Positions 20,165 to 29,602 of a stretch of 64,000 bases of DNA are shown here, one piece after another. The notes under the pieces are model-generated. The model saw only the letters and a program-made list of their open reading frames with translations, ran no database searches and was not told the DNA's origin. The position numbers and the translations under genes were made by a program. The DNA lies in the NCBI RefSeq assembly GCF_030323545.1, contig NZ_CP122954.1:1488001-1552000 (forward strand). Direction: 5' to 3'. Every line of letters begins with the position of its first letter. The stretch's first letter is position 1. This DNA comes from Helicobacter pylori. Lineage in GTDB: Bacteria > Campylobacterota > Campylobacteria > Campylobacterales > Helicobacteraceae.

Positions 20165-20170
20165 CTAAAA
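20165..20170 (+). promoter_or_regulatory. -10 box of the SRP RNA gene
   Basis: TAAAAT ends about 8 nt before the predicted 5' end of the RNA near 20179, at the right distance for transcription start. Confidence 0.45.
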
Positions 20171-20178
20171 TGATCCCT

Positions 20179-20290
20179 AAGCTCTTATTTAGACCTATGC
20201 AATAGGAATTTAGGGTAACGCTTCAGGGTAGGAATACAGCAGAGTCCCCTAATTTCTTGTGTGCCTTAGCCATCTGAATAGGAGTGCTTC
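20179..20290 (+). ncRNA. ffs: Signal recognition particle RNA (4.5S)
   Basis: The apical part CAGGGTAGGAATACAGCAG has all elements of bacterial SRP RNA domain IV: GTA-GGAA-TAC closes the GGAA tetraloop, flanked by CAGG on the 5' side and AGCAG on the 3' side (the Ffh-binding loop). Outward, GAATTTAGGG pairs with CCCCTAATTTC, and the ends AAGCTCTTATT and AATAGGAGTGCTT pair with each other with one bulge. The total is about 112 nt, like E. coli 4.5S. The ends are estimated from base pairing and are good to a few nucleotides. Confidence 0.87.
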
Positions 20291-20313
20291 AAAATGATAT
20301 TGACTTTTTTAAA

Positions 20314-22677
20314 CTAACTCTTCAAAAGTTTCTCACGCCACTCTGTAGGGTAGTCTTTTTGTAACGCTTTCACTTTATTCACATGACTAGAATCCGAATT
20401 AAAGATTTTCAAATAACGCCCCAAGCTTTCCAAACTCACATCAATCATGTTAGAATTCCCGTTACCCAGATTTTTGACTAAAACCTGCCTGGCATATAAA
20501 GGGGTGTTTTCTAAAAAAGAAATTTCAGTCTCGCTCAAAGGCACATTGAAATTGTGTTTCAACTCCCTAGCGTTTTTTTGCGGATACAAAATGAGAGTCC
20601 CCATGTTGCTTAAAAAACTATGGGCGTTTTTAACCCCGCTTAATTGGTAAATGTCTTGCAAAGCCAACACCACCACGCCATTAGCTTTTCTGGCTTGCGT
20701 GATTAAAGCGTTGATTTTAGTGTTCAGCAAATCGTTTTCCACATAGGATTTAAACTCGTCTAAAAAAACCAAAAAGCCGCTGTCGTTTTTCCTGGATTCT
20801 TCTAAGATTTTATAAAACAAGTAATAGGCTAAAAGCCCTAAGTCTTTAGGGTTTTGGGTGATGGTATCTAGGTTTATCACATTTAAAAAAGCGTTGGAAT
20901 TGAGTGCGTCATTCAAAGCGTTAAAAAGGGGGTTATTCAAATACGGCTCTAAACTCAAGCCCAATTGGTTAGATGAGGTTCTTTTAAGCGTTTCTTTAAA
21001 GTCTAGCAAACTAAAAGCTTTAGGGTATAAGGTCTCATAAAGGCTCTTAATCGTGCTAAAAATCGCATTCATGTCTTCCAAGGCTTCTTTATCTCTTGAA
21101 GGGGCAAGATCAAACATGCTCAAAAAGAAGGATTGCAAAAATTCTAAATTCTGCAAATTAGGCTCTAAACAAAAGGGGTTGATGCTAAAAGATTGGCCGT
21201 CATGGTAATGCCCTTTAAAAAATTTTGTGAAAGAATACAGCCCTTGCATCCTGTCAAAAGCTAAAAGGCGCATGTTTTGGTATTTCAAAGCGCTCATCAT
21301 TAAAAAGCTAATCAGCGTGCTTTTACCGCTTCCAGTAGCCCCTATGACTAAAGTATGCCCGTTCACTCTAGCGGTTTCTTTAGCGTTGTTGTGGTCCACT
21401 TCTTGGTTGTGGAAATTGAATAAAAAAGGGGAATAATCCAAATTTTTAAACACGCTCAAAGGGCTATTCCCCCATGAATTAGCCTTAAAACCTAAATTTT
21501 GCCTTTCAAACACCATTAAACACGCTAATGCTTTAGAAGTTAAAAAACGCAAGCGGTGGTTTAAATGGATGCGTTCAGGGAAAAAGGAAAAATACCCCCC
21601 TTTCAAGCCAAAAGTTTCTATAACGCCCACTAAATTTTCTTTAAATAAAAGCCCTAAAACTAAGCTTGTTTGAGCGTCTAAATTCTCTAAACTAGGGGCT
21701 TTGATAAGAATGTTTAGGGCGAATTTTTGCATGGATAGGCGTTTGGTTTTGACTAGTTCTTGGTATTCTAGCAGCTCGTTTTTAACGAGATTGGACATGC
21801 TGAATTTGGCCCGTTCTTTTAAAAAACTCAGCGTTTTATTGACGCTCATAGGCTCTATAGAAAAGATAATATCTAGTGGCGTCTCTTGGTATAAAAGTGC
21901 TCCGATCGCTATAGAAGTGATGCGCTCGCTCTCATAAGCTTTAATGCCAATCAAGCGGTTATAGGTTTTTTGATTAAAGCTTTCTTGAATGAAATAATCT
22001 TTTTCAAAAGTGATAGAACTAGCGATATAGCTATCGCTCAAATACCCCCCTACTAGAGGCTTTAAAGGGAGGTCAAACCCGTTAATGTATTCCGCATAAA
22101 AATTCAAAACCTCTTTAGAGCTTAAGAGTTTGGGGGCATAGTTTTTGAGCTGGATTTCTAAACTTTTTAAAGTTTCTTGTAAAAAATGCGCTTTATAAGA
22201 GAGAATGTCCTTAAAATTTTCCCTATTGGCATGCATTATGGATTTTTTCTTATGCTCTAAAACGCCCTGCAAAGAATGCGTGCTTTCTAAAACTAAAAAA
22301 TACTGATTTTCATACACTTCTTTGTTTTCAAATTGATTCAAAATCGCTTGCAAGTATTTAGAGTCAGCTTGAATGTTTTGTTGGTGATCCATTTTACGCC
22401 TTTTAACCACAAGGCGTGCCACGACTTTTTCTAAAGAATCCAACGCCATCTGGCGCTCGGTGAAGAGATCTTGCAATTGCTCTGTGCTTAAATGGGTGTA
22501 ACTCACCCCTTCTAAACGGAGAATTCCCACTAAGTTTTCGTTTTTAGTGAGCAAGAAATGCTCATCATACAAGCCTAAAAGGTTGTTTTCTTCGCTCATA
22601 GAATAGCTTTTAGGCAAAACCCCTAAAAAATAATTTGAAACTTTTTGTTTGATAGCGCTCAAAAGCTTTTCTAACAT
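20314..22677 (-). CDS. comB4: ComB4, VirB4-type ATPase of the DNA uptake system
   Basis: This 787-residue ATPase powers the ComB type IV secretion apparatus used for DNA import. The C-terminal ATPase domain has Walker A GATGSGKSTL near 449-458 and a Walker B LVFLDEFKSY near 650-659, followed by an ALQDIYQ motif. The N-terminal part is the VirB4/CagE-like domain. comB3 and comB2 lie immediately upstream with 1-nt spacing or overlap, so the three form one unit. Length is typical. Confidence 0.93.
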   Translation of the reverse strand: MLEKLLSAIKQKVSNYFLGVLPKSYSMSEENNLLGLYDEHFLLTKNENLVGILRLEGVSYTHLSTEQLQDLFTERQMALDSLEKVVARLVVKRRKMDHQQNIQADSKYLQAILNQFENKEVYENQYFLVLESTHSLQGVLEHKKKSIMHANRENFKDILSYKAHFLQETLKSLEIQLKNYAPKLLSSKEVLNFYAEYINGFDLPLKPLVGGYLSDSYIASSITFEKDYFIQESFNQKTYNRLIGIKAYESERITSIAIGALLYQETPLDIIFSIEPMSVNKTLSFLKERAKFSMSNLVKNELLEYQELVKTKRLSMQKFALNILIKAPSLENLDAQTSLVLGLLFKENLVGVIETFGLKGGYFSFFPERIHLNHRLRFLTSKALACLMVFERQNLGFKANSWGNSPLSVFKNLDYSPFLFNFHNQEVDHNNAKETARVNGHTLVIGATGSGKSTLISFLMMSALKYQNMRLLAFDRMQGLYSFTKFFKGHYHDGQSFSINPFCLEPNLQNLEFLQSFFLSMFDLAPSRDKEALEDMNAIFSTIKSLYETLYPKAFSLLDFKETLKRTSSNQLGLSLEPYLNNPLFNALNDALNSNAFLNVINLDTITQNPKDLGLLAYYLFYKILEESRKNDSGFLVFLDEFKSYVENDLLNTKINALITQARKANGVVVLALQDIYQLSGVKNAHSFLSNMGTLILYPQKNARELKHNFNVPLSETEISFLENTPLYARQVLVKNLGNGNSNMIDVSLESLGRYLKIFNSDSSHVNKVKALQKDYPTEWREKLLKS

Positions 22678-22678
22678 C

Positions 22679-22942
22679 CTACGCTCTATAACATTTGGTT
22701 TTAGTCTTTATTTTGCTTTTAGCTACGATAATATCTGCAATGTCTTCATCAAAAAATTCCAGCACGCTAAAGAGCGCTAAAAACCCTAAATACAATAAAA
22801 AAGCGCTCAATAAATCAATCCAAGGGAGCAAGATAAAAGGCGCAAAAACAGAAATCAAATAAGATTTAGCGTTCAGCCATAAAAATTTTTCTTTAACCGA
22901 AATTTCACGCAAATTCTTCACGCTCGCTGAGAGGATAATCAT
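22679..22942 (-). CDS. comB3: ComB3, VirB3-like inner membrane protein
   Basis: This 87-residue small membrane protein has two membrane segments in the centre (about 30-65: SYLISVFAPFILLPWIDLLSAFLLYLGFLALF) and a basic tail, matching VirB3. I chose the ATG at 22942 because it overlaps the comB2 stop as TAATG, a coupling signal. A start 7 codons earlier (22963) is open but would lie inside comB2. It ends 1 nt before comB4. Confidence 0.88.
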   Translation of the reverse strand: MIILSASVKNLREISVKEKFLWLNAKSYLISVFAPFILLPWIDLLSAFLLYLGFLALFSVLEFFDEDIADIIVAKSKIKTKTKCYRA

Positions 22943-23226
22943 TAAAAAATTCCCATAAACCAATTCGCTAAGCTCGGGGCTTTAAAGAATAAAAAAATCC
23001 CAAACACCACGCCAAGGATCGTGAATAAAATCTCTTTCCACCGGTCTAAATTCCTCCACACATAAATAGCGATCCCTATGAAAATCACCATTAAAATCCC
23101 CTTAGCGATGGGGCTTTTGAGCTGGGCTTCTAGGGCGTTAAAAAACCCCTCTAAACCTTCAGCGAACAAACTTGAAACGCACATGCCTACTAAAAAAATG
23201 ATTTTTAAAAAATGAGCGGACATCAA
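22942..23226 (-). CDS. comB2: ComB2, VirB2-like pilin subunit
   Basis: This 94-residue protein has a signal sequence (hydrophobic residues 6-22 ending LFAEG) and two hydrophobic segments (about 43-55 and 66-82), the usual plan of VirB2 pilins. It is the first gene of comB2-comB3-comB4. Together with comB6 at the left edge of the window, it encodes part of the competence machinery. Confidence 0.88.
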   Translation of the reverse strand: MMSAHFLKIIFLVGMCVSSLFAEGLEGFFNALEAQLKSPIAKGILMVIFIGIAIYVWRNLDRWKEILFTILGVVFGIFLFFKAPSLANWFMGIF

Positions 23227-23368
23227 AACCCTTTTGTTTAATTTTAATTAACTTTATAAGGCTTTATTATCTCAAAAAAACCATAAAAATCCTCTAAAAG
23301 GGGGTCAAAAGGGGTGCATTTAATCTTTAAAAGGGTAAAAAAGCAAAGCTGAAGAGGTAAAAGCCTTA

Positions 23369-24196
23369 CTATTCTACGATTTGATAGACATAAGAAAGAT
23401 TAGTGTGTTCTTTGGTTTGTAGGGTGTCTTCTTCTAAGAGGCTTTGAATCTTTTCAAAACTATATTGTAAATGGTTGTAAGCAACAATCACCACCTCATC
23501 GCCTTTTTGTAAAAAATGCTCTTGCGCAAAAGGCATATAAGGGGTAGCCCCAATCGCAAAAATCATTTTGGTAGGGAAATTATGGCGCTCTAAAAAAGGT
23601 CTTAGAGCCTCTAAAGAATCGCCATCTTGTTGGTGGTTTAGTTGGTCTTTGATCCAGTCTAAAAGCTTTTGATAAAAAAACTCGTATTTGAGCAATTTGC
23701 TGTTTTCCCCATAAATGTGCCAAACATGATTATATTTCAAAAAAGACGCGATAGAGAAATTGTTACACACCCCCCCATAAACAAACCTATCAATAGGCAA
23801 TTTCTGCCCTATGCCTTTAGAAGCTGGTGAAAAATTCTTTTTTTGGGAGAGTTTTGTGGCTTCTAGATTGCGCACAGAAGCGTCATTAAACGCCATGAAA
23901 AAATTAGGCACAAGCTTGGTTACCAAATGTTTTTCATCGTATTTAACATCGCATTCTAAAGCGATTTCTGGCTCTGCTTGCACCCTTAAATTGGGATCAT
24001 TAGGCAAAATAATTTTATGGTTATCAATGCAACAACGCCCCAAATAGCAACTCTCATACGGGATATAAAAAGGGAATAACCCCTTAGGAGCGTCCTTTTC
24101 TTCGCTTTTCATGTTGATAAAACTATGACTCTCTCCCGCTTGCTCCAAATGCCCTGCAAAATTCCCCACCACACCAAAACCTAAAAACTCTTGCAT
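23369..24196 (-). CDS. DUF5718 family protein
   Basis: This 275-residue cytosolic protein has no signal peptide. It carries a cluster YESCYLGRCCIDNHKIILP near 48-66 with three cysteines close together and SFINMKSEEKDAPKGLFPFYIP before it. The general layout recalls the fumarylacetoacetate hydrolase fold (AEPEIALECDVKYD near 74-87), which I infer only from pattern. I believe it is the conserved family DUF5718. A strong TAGGAGG site lies 7 nt before the ATG. Confidence 0.72.
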   Translation of the reverse strand: MQEFLGFGVVGNFAGHLEQAGESHSFINMKSEEKDAPKGLFPFYIPYESCYLGRCCIDNHKIILPNDPNLRVQAEPEIALECDVKYDEKHLVTKLVPNFFMAFNDASVRNLEATKLSQKKNFSPASKGIGQKLPIDRFVYGGVCNNFSIASFLKYNHVWHIYGENSKLLKYEFFYQKLLDWIKDQLNHQQDGDSLEALRPFLERHNFPTKMIFAIGATPYMPFAQEHFLQKGDEVVIVAYNHLQYSFEKIQSLLEEDTLQTKEHTNLSYVYQIVE

Positions 24197-24283
24197 GCAA
24201 ACCTCCTAGCAAATAGCTTAATGAATAGAGCTTTTTTCATTATAGCATAAAAGAAAACCCCTAAAATTCTCAAAAACTCCCTT

Positions 24284-25336
24284 TCAAGCGAACAAATACT
24301 CTCTGGCGCTCTCTTTATCCAAAGGGTAAAGCTCGCGCTTTTCGTTCCCTATTTGAATGAGATAAGCTTGATTTTTTAAAGTCTTAGCATAGCCTAAAGC
24401 GATACGGCCGGCCAATTCTTTATCTTCTTTGCTGGCGTTTTTATCCACTAAACTCAAAGGGCCTTTACAGCCTAGCAATTCAATCTTGTCCATTAAGGGG
24501 TGCTCAATGTCTAGCTTGTGGTTTTCTTCTTCATTCCTTGCCACCACTAAACGAGCGTTATTGGGTAAGACAAAATAACGCCCGTTTTTGACAATCACGC
24601 TGTCTTCAAACACCATTTCTCTGTATTCTTTCAAATTCTTAATCTTATTACTCACCTGAATGTCCGTAAGCAAGCACCCCCCACCTGGCTTTTCATAATA
24701 TTTCAAGCCGTAATCTTTAATCATTTGCAATTGCCTGCTTCGCCCCCTACCGCTCACATCTAAAAGTTTTTCTCTATCAACCCAGCCCTTTTTTTCCATG
24801 AAAGTAGGCTCTAAGAGTTTCGCGCTCATGGGCCTTAAGAGCAGTTCGTCCAAAAATTGCGGTTTCTCACCGCTTGCTTGCGTTCGGTCTAAAATGGGAT
24901 CAAAACGCGCCTCTTCGCCCACTTCTCTGACTAATTTCCTCACCTGATTTAGCGCTTCTTTCCTTTGGGATTTAGGGCGTTGCCCTAGCACTTCCCCACT
25001 CAAAACAAAATCCGCGTTCAATTCAAGCATTTTATAAAAAGCGTTCCTAAACATGTTGGCATGGCAATCAATGCAAGGGTTGAAATATTTCCCATAGCCG
25101 TATTTGGGCTTGAACAACACATCGTTAAAAAATTGCTCTCTAATATCGCACACTAGGAGCTTAGCCCCGATTTGCGCGGTGGCGTTTTCAAAATACTCTC
25201 TTTTATCTTTATTCCCCCCAAACCCTATATTGAAGTGTAAAGCGGTTACTTCAATGCTTTGATCAATGAGTAATTTCATAGACAACAAACTATCCAACCC
25301 CCCACTGAATAAGGCTAAAGCTTTTATTTTTTTCAT
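24284..25336 (-). CDS. PP-loop ATPase, tRNA-thiolation/argininosuccinate-synthase-like
   Basis: This 350-residue protein begins with ALALFSGGLDSLLSMKLL, whose SGGLDS is the PP-loop that adenylates a substrate in N-type ATPases (MnmA, ThiI, asparagine synthetase). A pair of cysteines in NPCIDCHANMF near 96-106 resembles the metal or thiol site of tRNA-thiolating relatives, and a GGGCLLTD motif follows near 218-225. A tRNA sulphur-transfer role is plausible but not proven. It overlaps the dnaG stop by 4 nt and is therefore coupled to it. Confidence 0.8.
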   Translation of the reverse strand: MKKIKALALFSGGLDSLLSMKLLIDQSIEVTALHFNIGFGGNKDKREYFENATAQIGAKLLVCDIREQFFNDVLFKPKYGYGKYFNPCIDCHANMFRNAFYKMLELNADFVLSGEVLGQRPKSQRKEALNQVRKLVREVGEEARFDPILDRTQASGEKPQFLDELLLRPMSAKLLEPTFMEKKGWVDREKLLDVSGRGRSRQLQMIKDYGLKYYEKPGGGCLLTDIQVSNKIKNLKEYREMVFEDSVIVKNGRYFVLPNNARLVVARNEEENHKLDIEHPLMDKIELLGCKGPLSLVDKNASKEDKELAGRIALGYAKTLKNQAYLIQIGNEKRELYPLDKESAREYLFA

Positions 25337-27012
25337 ATGGCGACTAATTCTCCTTGTTTTAATTTCATAATGGCCTGGCGAGCCTTTTTCAAACAGATCA
25401 TTTTTTCGCTAAACGGGAGCGAGCTTTTAGGGATTTCCTTGAGTTGCCGCTCAAAATAGCGCAAAATCAACAAACGCAATTCCTTTTCAAAACCCCCTTT
25501 TTTTAGGGGTAAATTCGCATCTAATAATAACGCAACTAATTTAGGGTCGTCTAATTTTTCTTGACACAAAGCGTCAAATTCTTGTTTTTTATGCAAGAAT
25601 ACCCCACTATGGATATAGCCCACCGCCAAATCCAACAAGCTTCTGTCTTCTAAAAGATAGCGGATCACTAATTTTTCTAAAAATTCCAAACTGAGCGCGT
25701 TAGAAACATGCACAAACTTTTGAGAGCGATTAGGTTTTTCTGTTTTGGGGTAAAAAGGCTGAAAAGAAATTGGCTCTCTAATCCCTAAAACATGCAAAGG
25801 CGCTTGTAAAAGCATAGCGATTAAGGGCTTGTATTCATTTTGTAAAAGCAAGGAAAAGTTTTTCAAAAACCCTAACATTTCTTTAAGGGCCTTATCTTTT
25901 TCTAAAGGATCGTCTAAAAGATAAGAACCCGCCATGCGCCTTAAAACAAATTCAATAAAAGCCATGGGGCGCGATAACAAGTCTTTTAAGGTTTCAATCT
26001 GGTTATTAGCGATCATCTCCGCAGGGTCTAGGTTGTTTTCAAACAAAATCACACCCCCCCCCCTTTGCTCTTTAGCCAACATCAAGCTCGCTTTATAGGC
26101 TGCGTTTCGCCCTGCCTTATCCCCATCATAGCTTAAGAGGATTTCTGGATCGCCTTTTTTAAGCAAGGGCAAATGCGATGGCGTTAAAGCTGTCCCAAGC
26201 GTGGCTATGGCGTTTTTAAAACCCGCCTGGTGCAATAAAATCACATCCAAATACCCCTCTGTTACAATGACTTGCTTTTGTTTGTAGATGTGTTCTTTAG
26301 CCAAATGATAGCCATAGAGTAAACTGGATTTATCAAAAAGCTTATTTTGGGGCGAATTGATATACTTGGCCGCTTTTTCTTTTAAGGTGCGCCCTCCAAA
26401 GCCCACCACTTGAGCGTTAGGGCTATAAATAGGGAACATGATGCGATCCAAAAAACGCAAATAGGTTTTATCTTTTTTATCGCTTTTGCCCAGCACGCCT
26501 AATTCAATGAGTTTGTCCTTATCCAAGCCTTTATTTTCAATGCCGTAATCAATTCTATTCGTGCATAAGCCTAATTTAAACGCTCTTATGCTCTCTAAGC
26601 TAAGCCCTCTTTTTTGCAAATAATTCAAAAAAAACGGGGCGTTAAAAAGCTCTTCTTGATACAACGAGCTCACCATTTCTAAAAGGTGGTAGTCTTCTTT
26701 ATAATCATAATAAACGCCTTTGTCATACTCTAAAGCCACATTGAATCGGTGGGCTAATTTCTCTAATGCTTCCACAAACGAAAGCTTTTCAAACTCCATC
26801 ACAAATTTAATGCTATCCCCGCTCGCCCCACACCCAAAGCAATGGTAAAACCCTTTAATTGGATTGACGCTAAAACTCGCGCTCCTTTCTTCATGAAAAG
26901 GGCAACAAGCCATGTAACTAGAACCTGACTTCCTCAAATCCACATAAGAGCTAATGACTTCTACAATATCTATCGTTTGCAAAAGGCGATCAATGGAACT
27001 TTTAAGAATCAT
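25333..27012 (-). CDS. dnaG: DNA primase
   Basis: DnaG makes RNA primers for DNA replication. The 559-residue protein has an N-terminal CHC2 zinc finger (CPFHEERSASF...YHCFGCGASGD near 37-67), a TOPRIM catalytic domain (VIVTEGYLDVILLHQAG near 248-264; LLSYDGDKAGRNAA near 293-306) and a C-terminal helicase-binding region. Just after the TOPRIM core, codons for Arg-Gly-Gly-Gly form a run of ten G on the coding strand (C10 at 26054-26063 on the + strand). The reading frame is intact in this sequence. Confidence 0.95.
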   Translation of the reverse strand: MILKSSIDRLLQTIDIVEVISSYVDLRKSGSSYMACCPFHEERSASFSVNPIKGFYHCFGCGASGDSIKFVMEFEKLSFVEALEKLAHRFNVALEYDKGVYYDYKEDYHLLEMVSSLYQEELFNAPFFLNYLQKRGLSLESIRAFKLGLCTNRIDYGIENKGLDKDKLIELGVLGKSDKKDKTYLRFLDRIMFPIYSPNAQVVGFGGRTLKEKAAKYINSPQNKLFDKSSLLYGYHLAKEHIYKQKQVIVTEGYLDVILLHQAGFKNAIATLGTALTPSHLPLLKKGDPEILLSYDGDKAGRNAAYKASLMLAKEQRGGGVILFENNLDPAEMIANNQIETLKDLLSRPMAFIEFVLRRMAGSYLLDDPLEKDKALKEMLGFLKNFSLLLQNEYKPLIAMLLQAPLHVLGIREPISFQPFYPKTEKPNRSQKFVHVSNALSLEFLEKLVIRYLLEDRSLLDLAVGYIHSGVFLHKKQEFDALCQEKLDDPKLVALLLDANLPLKKGGFEKELRLLILRYFERQLKEIPKSSLPFSEKMICLKKARQAIMKLKQGELVAI

Positions 27013-27192
27013 TTTTCATGCTTTCTTTATCGTGCTTCTTGTTTTAAGCTGTTTGAATGAATTATACTCAATTAAAAAATCTTTATTAATAACGCCCCTT
27101 TTATCTAATCCTTATATTTTTAAACTAATGAAACTTTATACAAATAGACTTAATAATTCTTATAGTTATATTGTTAGCTTTGTTTTTATGGC

Positions 27193-27221
27193 TTGACTTA
27201 TCCCTAAAAATGCGCTATAGT
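27193..27221 (+). promoter_or_regulatory. groES-groEL promoter (-35/-10)
   Basis: TTGACT at 27193-27198 and TATAGT at 27216-27221 are separated by exactly 17 bp, an unusually complete vegetative promoter for this species. The start would be near 27228, next to the operator-like repeat. Confidence 0.75.
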
Positions 27222-27250
27222 TATGTCGCTTAAGAATACTAAGCGCTAAT
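27222..27250 (+). promoter_or_regulatory. CIRCE-like operator for HrcA at groES
   Basis: CGCTTA at 27227-27232 and TAAGCG at 27240-27245 form a perfect inverted repeat across 7 nt, extended by flanking bases toward the CIRCE pattern (TTA...CTTA and TAAGCGCTAA). It lies at the predicted start of transcription, as expected for repression by HrcA, which is known to control groESL in H. pylori together with HspR. Confidence 0.65.
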
Positions 27251-27286
27251 TTTCTATTTTATTTATCAAAACTTAGGAGAGCTGAA

Positions 27287-27643
27287 ATGAAGTTTCAACC
27301 ATTAGGAGAAAGGGTCTTAGTAGAAAGACTTGAAGAAGAGAACAAAACCAGTTCAGGCATCATCATCCCTGATAACGCTAAAGAAAAGCCTTTAATGGGC
27401 GTAGTCAAAGCGGTTAGCCATAAAATCAGCGAGGGTTGCAAATGCGTTAAAGAAGGCGATGTGATCGCTTTTGGCAAATACAAAGGCGCAGAAATCGTTT
27501 TAGACGGCGTTGAATACATGGTGCTAGAACTAGAAGACATTCTAGGTATTGTGGGCTCAGGCTCTTGCTGTCATACAGATAATCATGACCATAAACATGC
27601 TAAAGAGCATGAAGCTTGCTGTCATGATCACAAAAAACACTAA
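27287..27643 (+). CDS. groES: GroES co-chaperonin with metal-binding C-terminal tail
   Basis: GroES caps the GroEL cage. Residues 1-91 are the normal co-chaperonin domain ([20 protein letters not shown], mobile loop near 20-30, and GEYMVL-type end). Residues 92-118 are an added tail rich in Cys and His (CC at 94-95, CC at 111-112, and eight or more His), the domain known in H. pylori to bind nickel and other metals. A strong TTAGGAGAG site precedes the ATG. groEL follows 25 nt later. Confidence 0.97.
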   Translation: MKFQPLGERVLVERLEEENKTSSGIIIPDNAKEKPLMGVVKAVSHKISEGCKCVKEGDVIAFGKYKGAEIVLDGVEYMVLELEDILGIVGSGSCCHTDNHDHKHAKEHEACCHDHKKH

Positions 27644-27659
27644 AAAACATTATTATTAA

Positions 27660-29309
<1,650 letters not shown>

Positions 29310-29327
29310 GCCCCCTTGCTTTTCTTG

Positions 29328-29356
29328 ATAAAAGCCCTCTTTTTGGGGGCTTTTAT
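29328..29356 (+). terminator. groEL terminator
   Basis: ATAAAAGCCC at 29328-29337 pairs perfectly with GGGCTTTTAT at 29347-29356 around a 9-nt loop, and the 3' arm contains TTTT. It lies 19 nt after the groEL stop. Confidence 0.75.
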
Positions 29357-29533
29357 TTGACAAAACCGCTCGCTTTTGAAAACATGCAACAAAAAATCTC
29401 TGTTAAGCTTTTATCATTAGCGCTCCATTAAAACAAAATCTAAAAACTCTTTCCAATACCACCCAAACAAAAGCGCAAAAAATGCAAAAATTCTAAAATT
29501 TTCTCCAAATGACAAAAAAAAACGATTTTATGC

Positions 29534-29539
29534 TACAAT
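29534..29539 (+). promoter_or_regulatory. -10 box of hopZ
   Basis: TACAAT preceded by TGC (extended -10) lies 63 nt upstream of the hopZ ATG. Downstream, AAAGGA acts as ribosome binding site. Confidence 0.5.
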
Positions 29540-29602
29540 GCCCTAAATACATTCTTAATGTATAAAATCTCAATCACTCAAATTTAATTTCAAAGGATAT
29601 TT

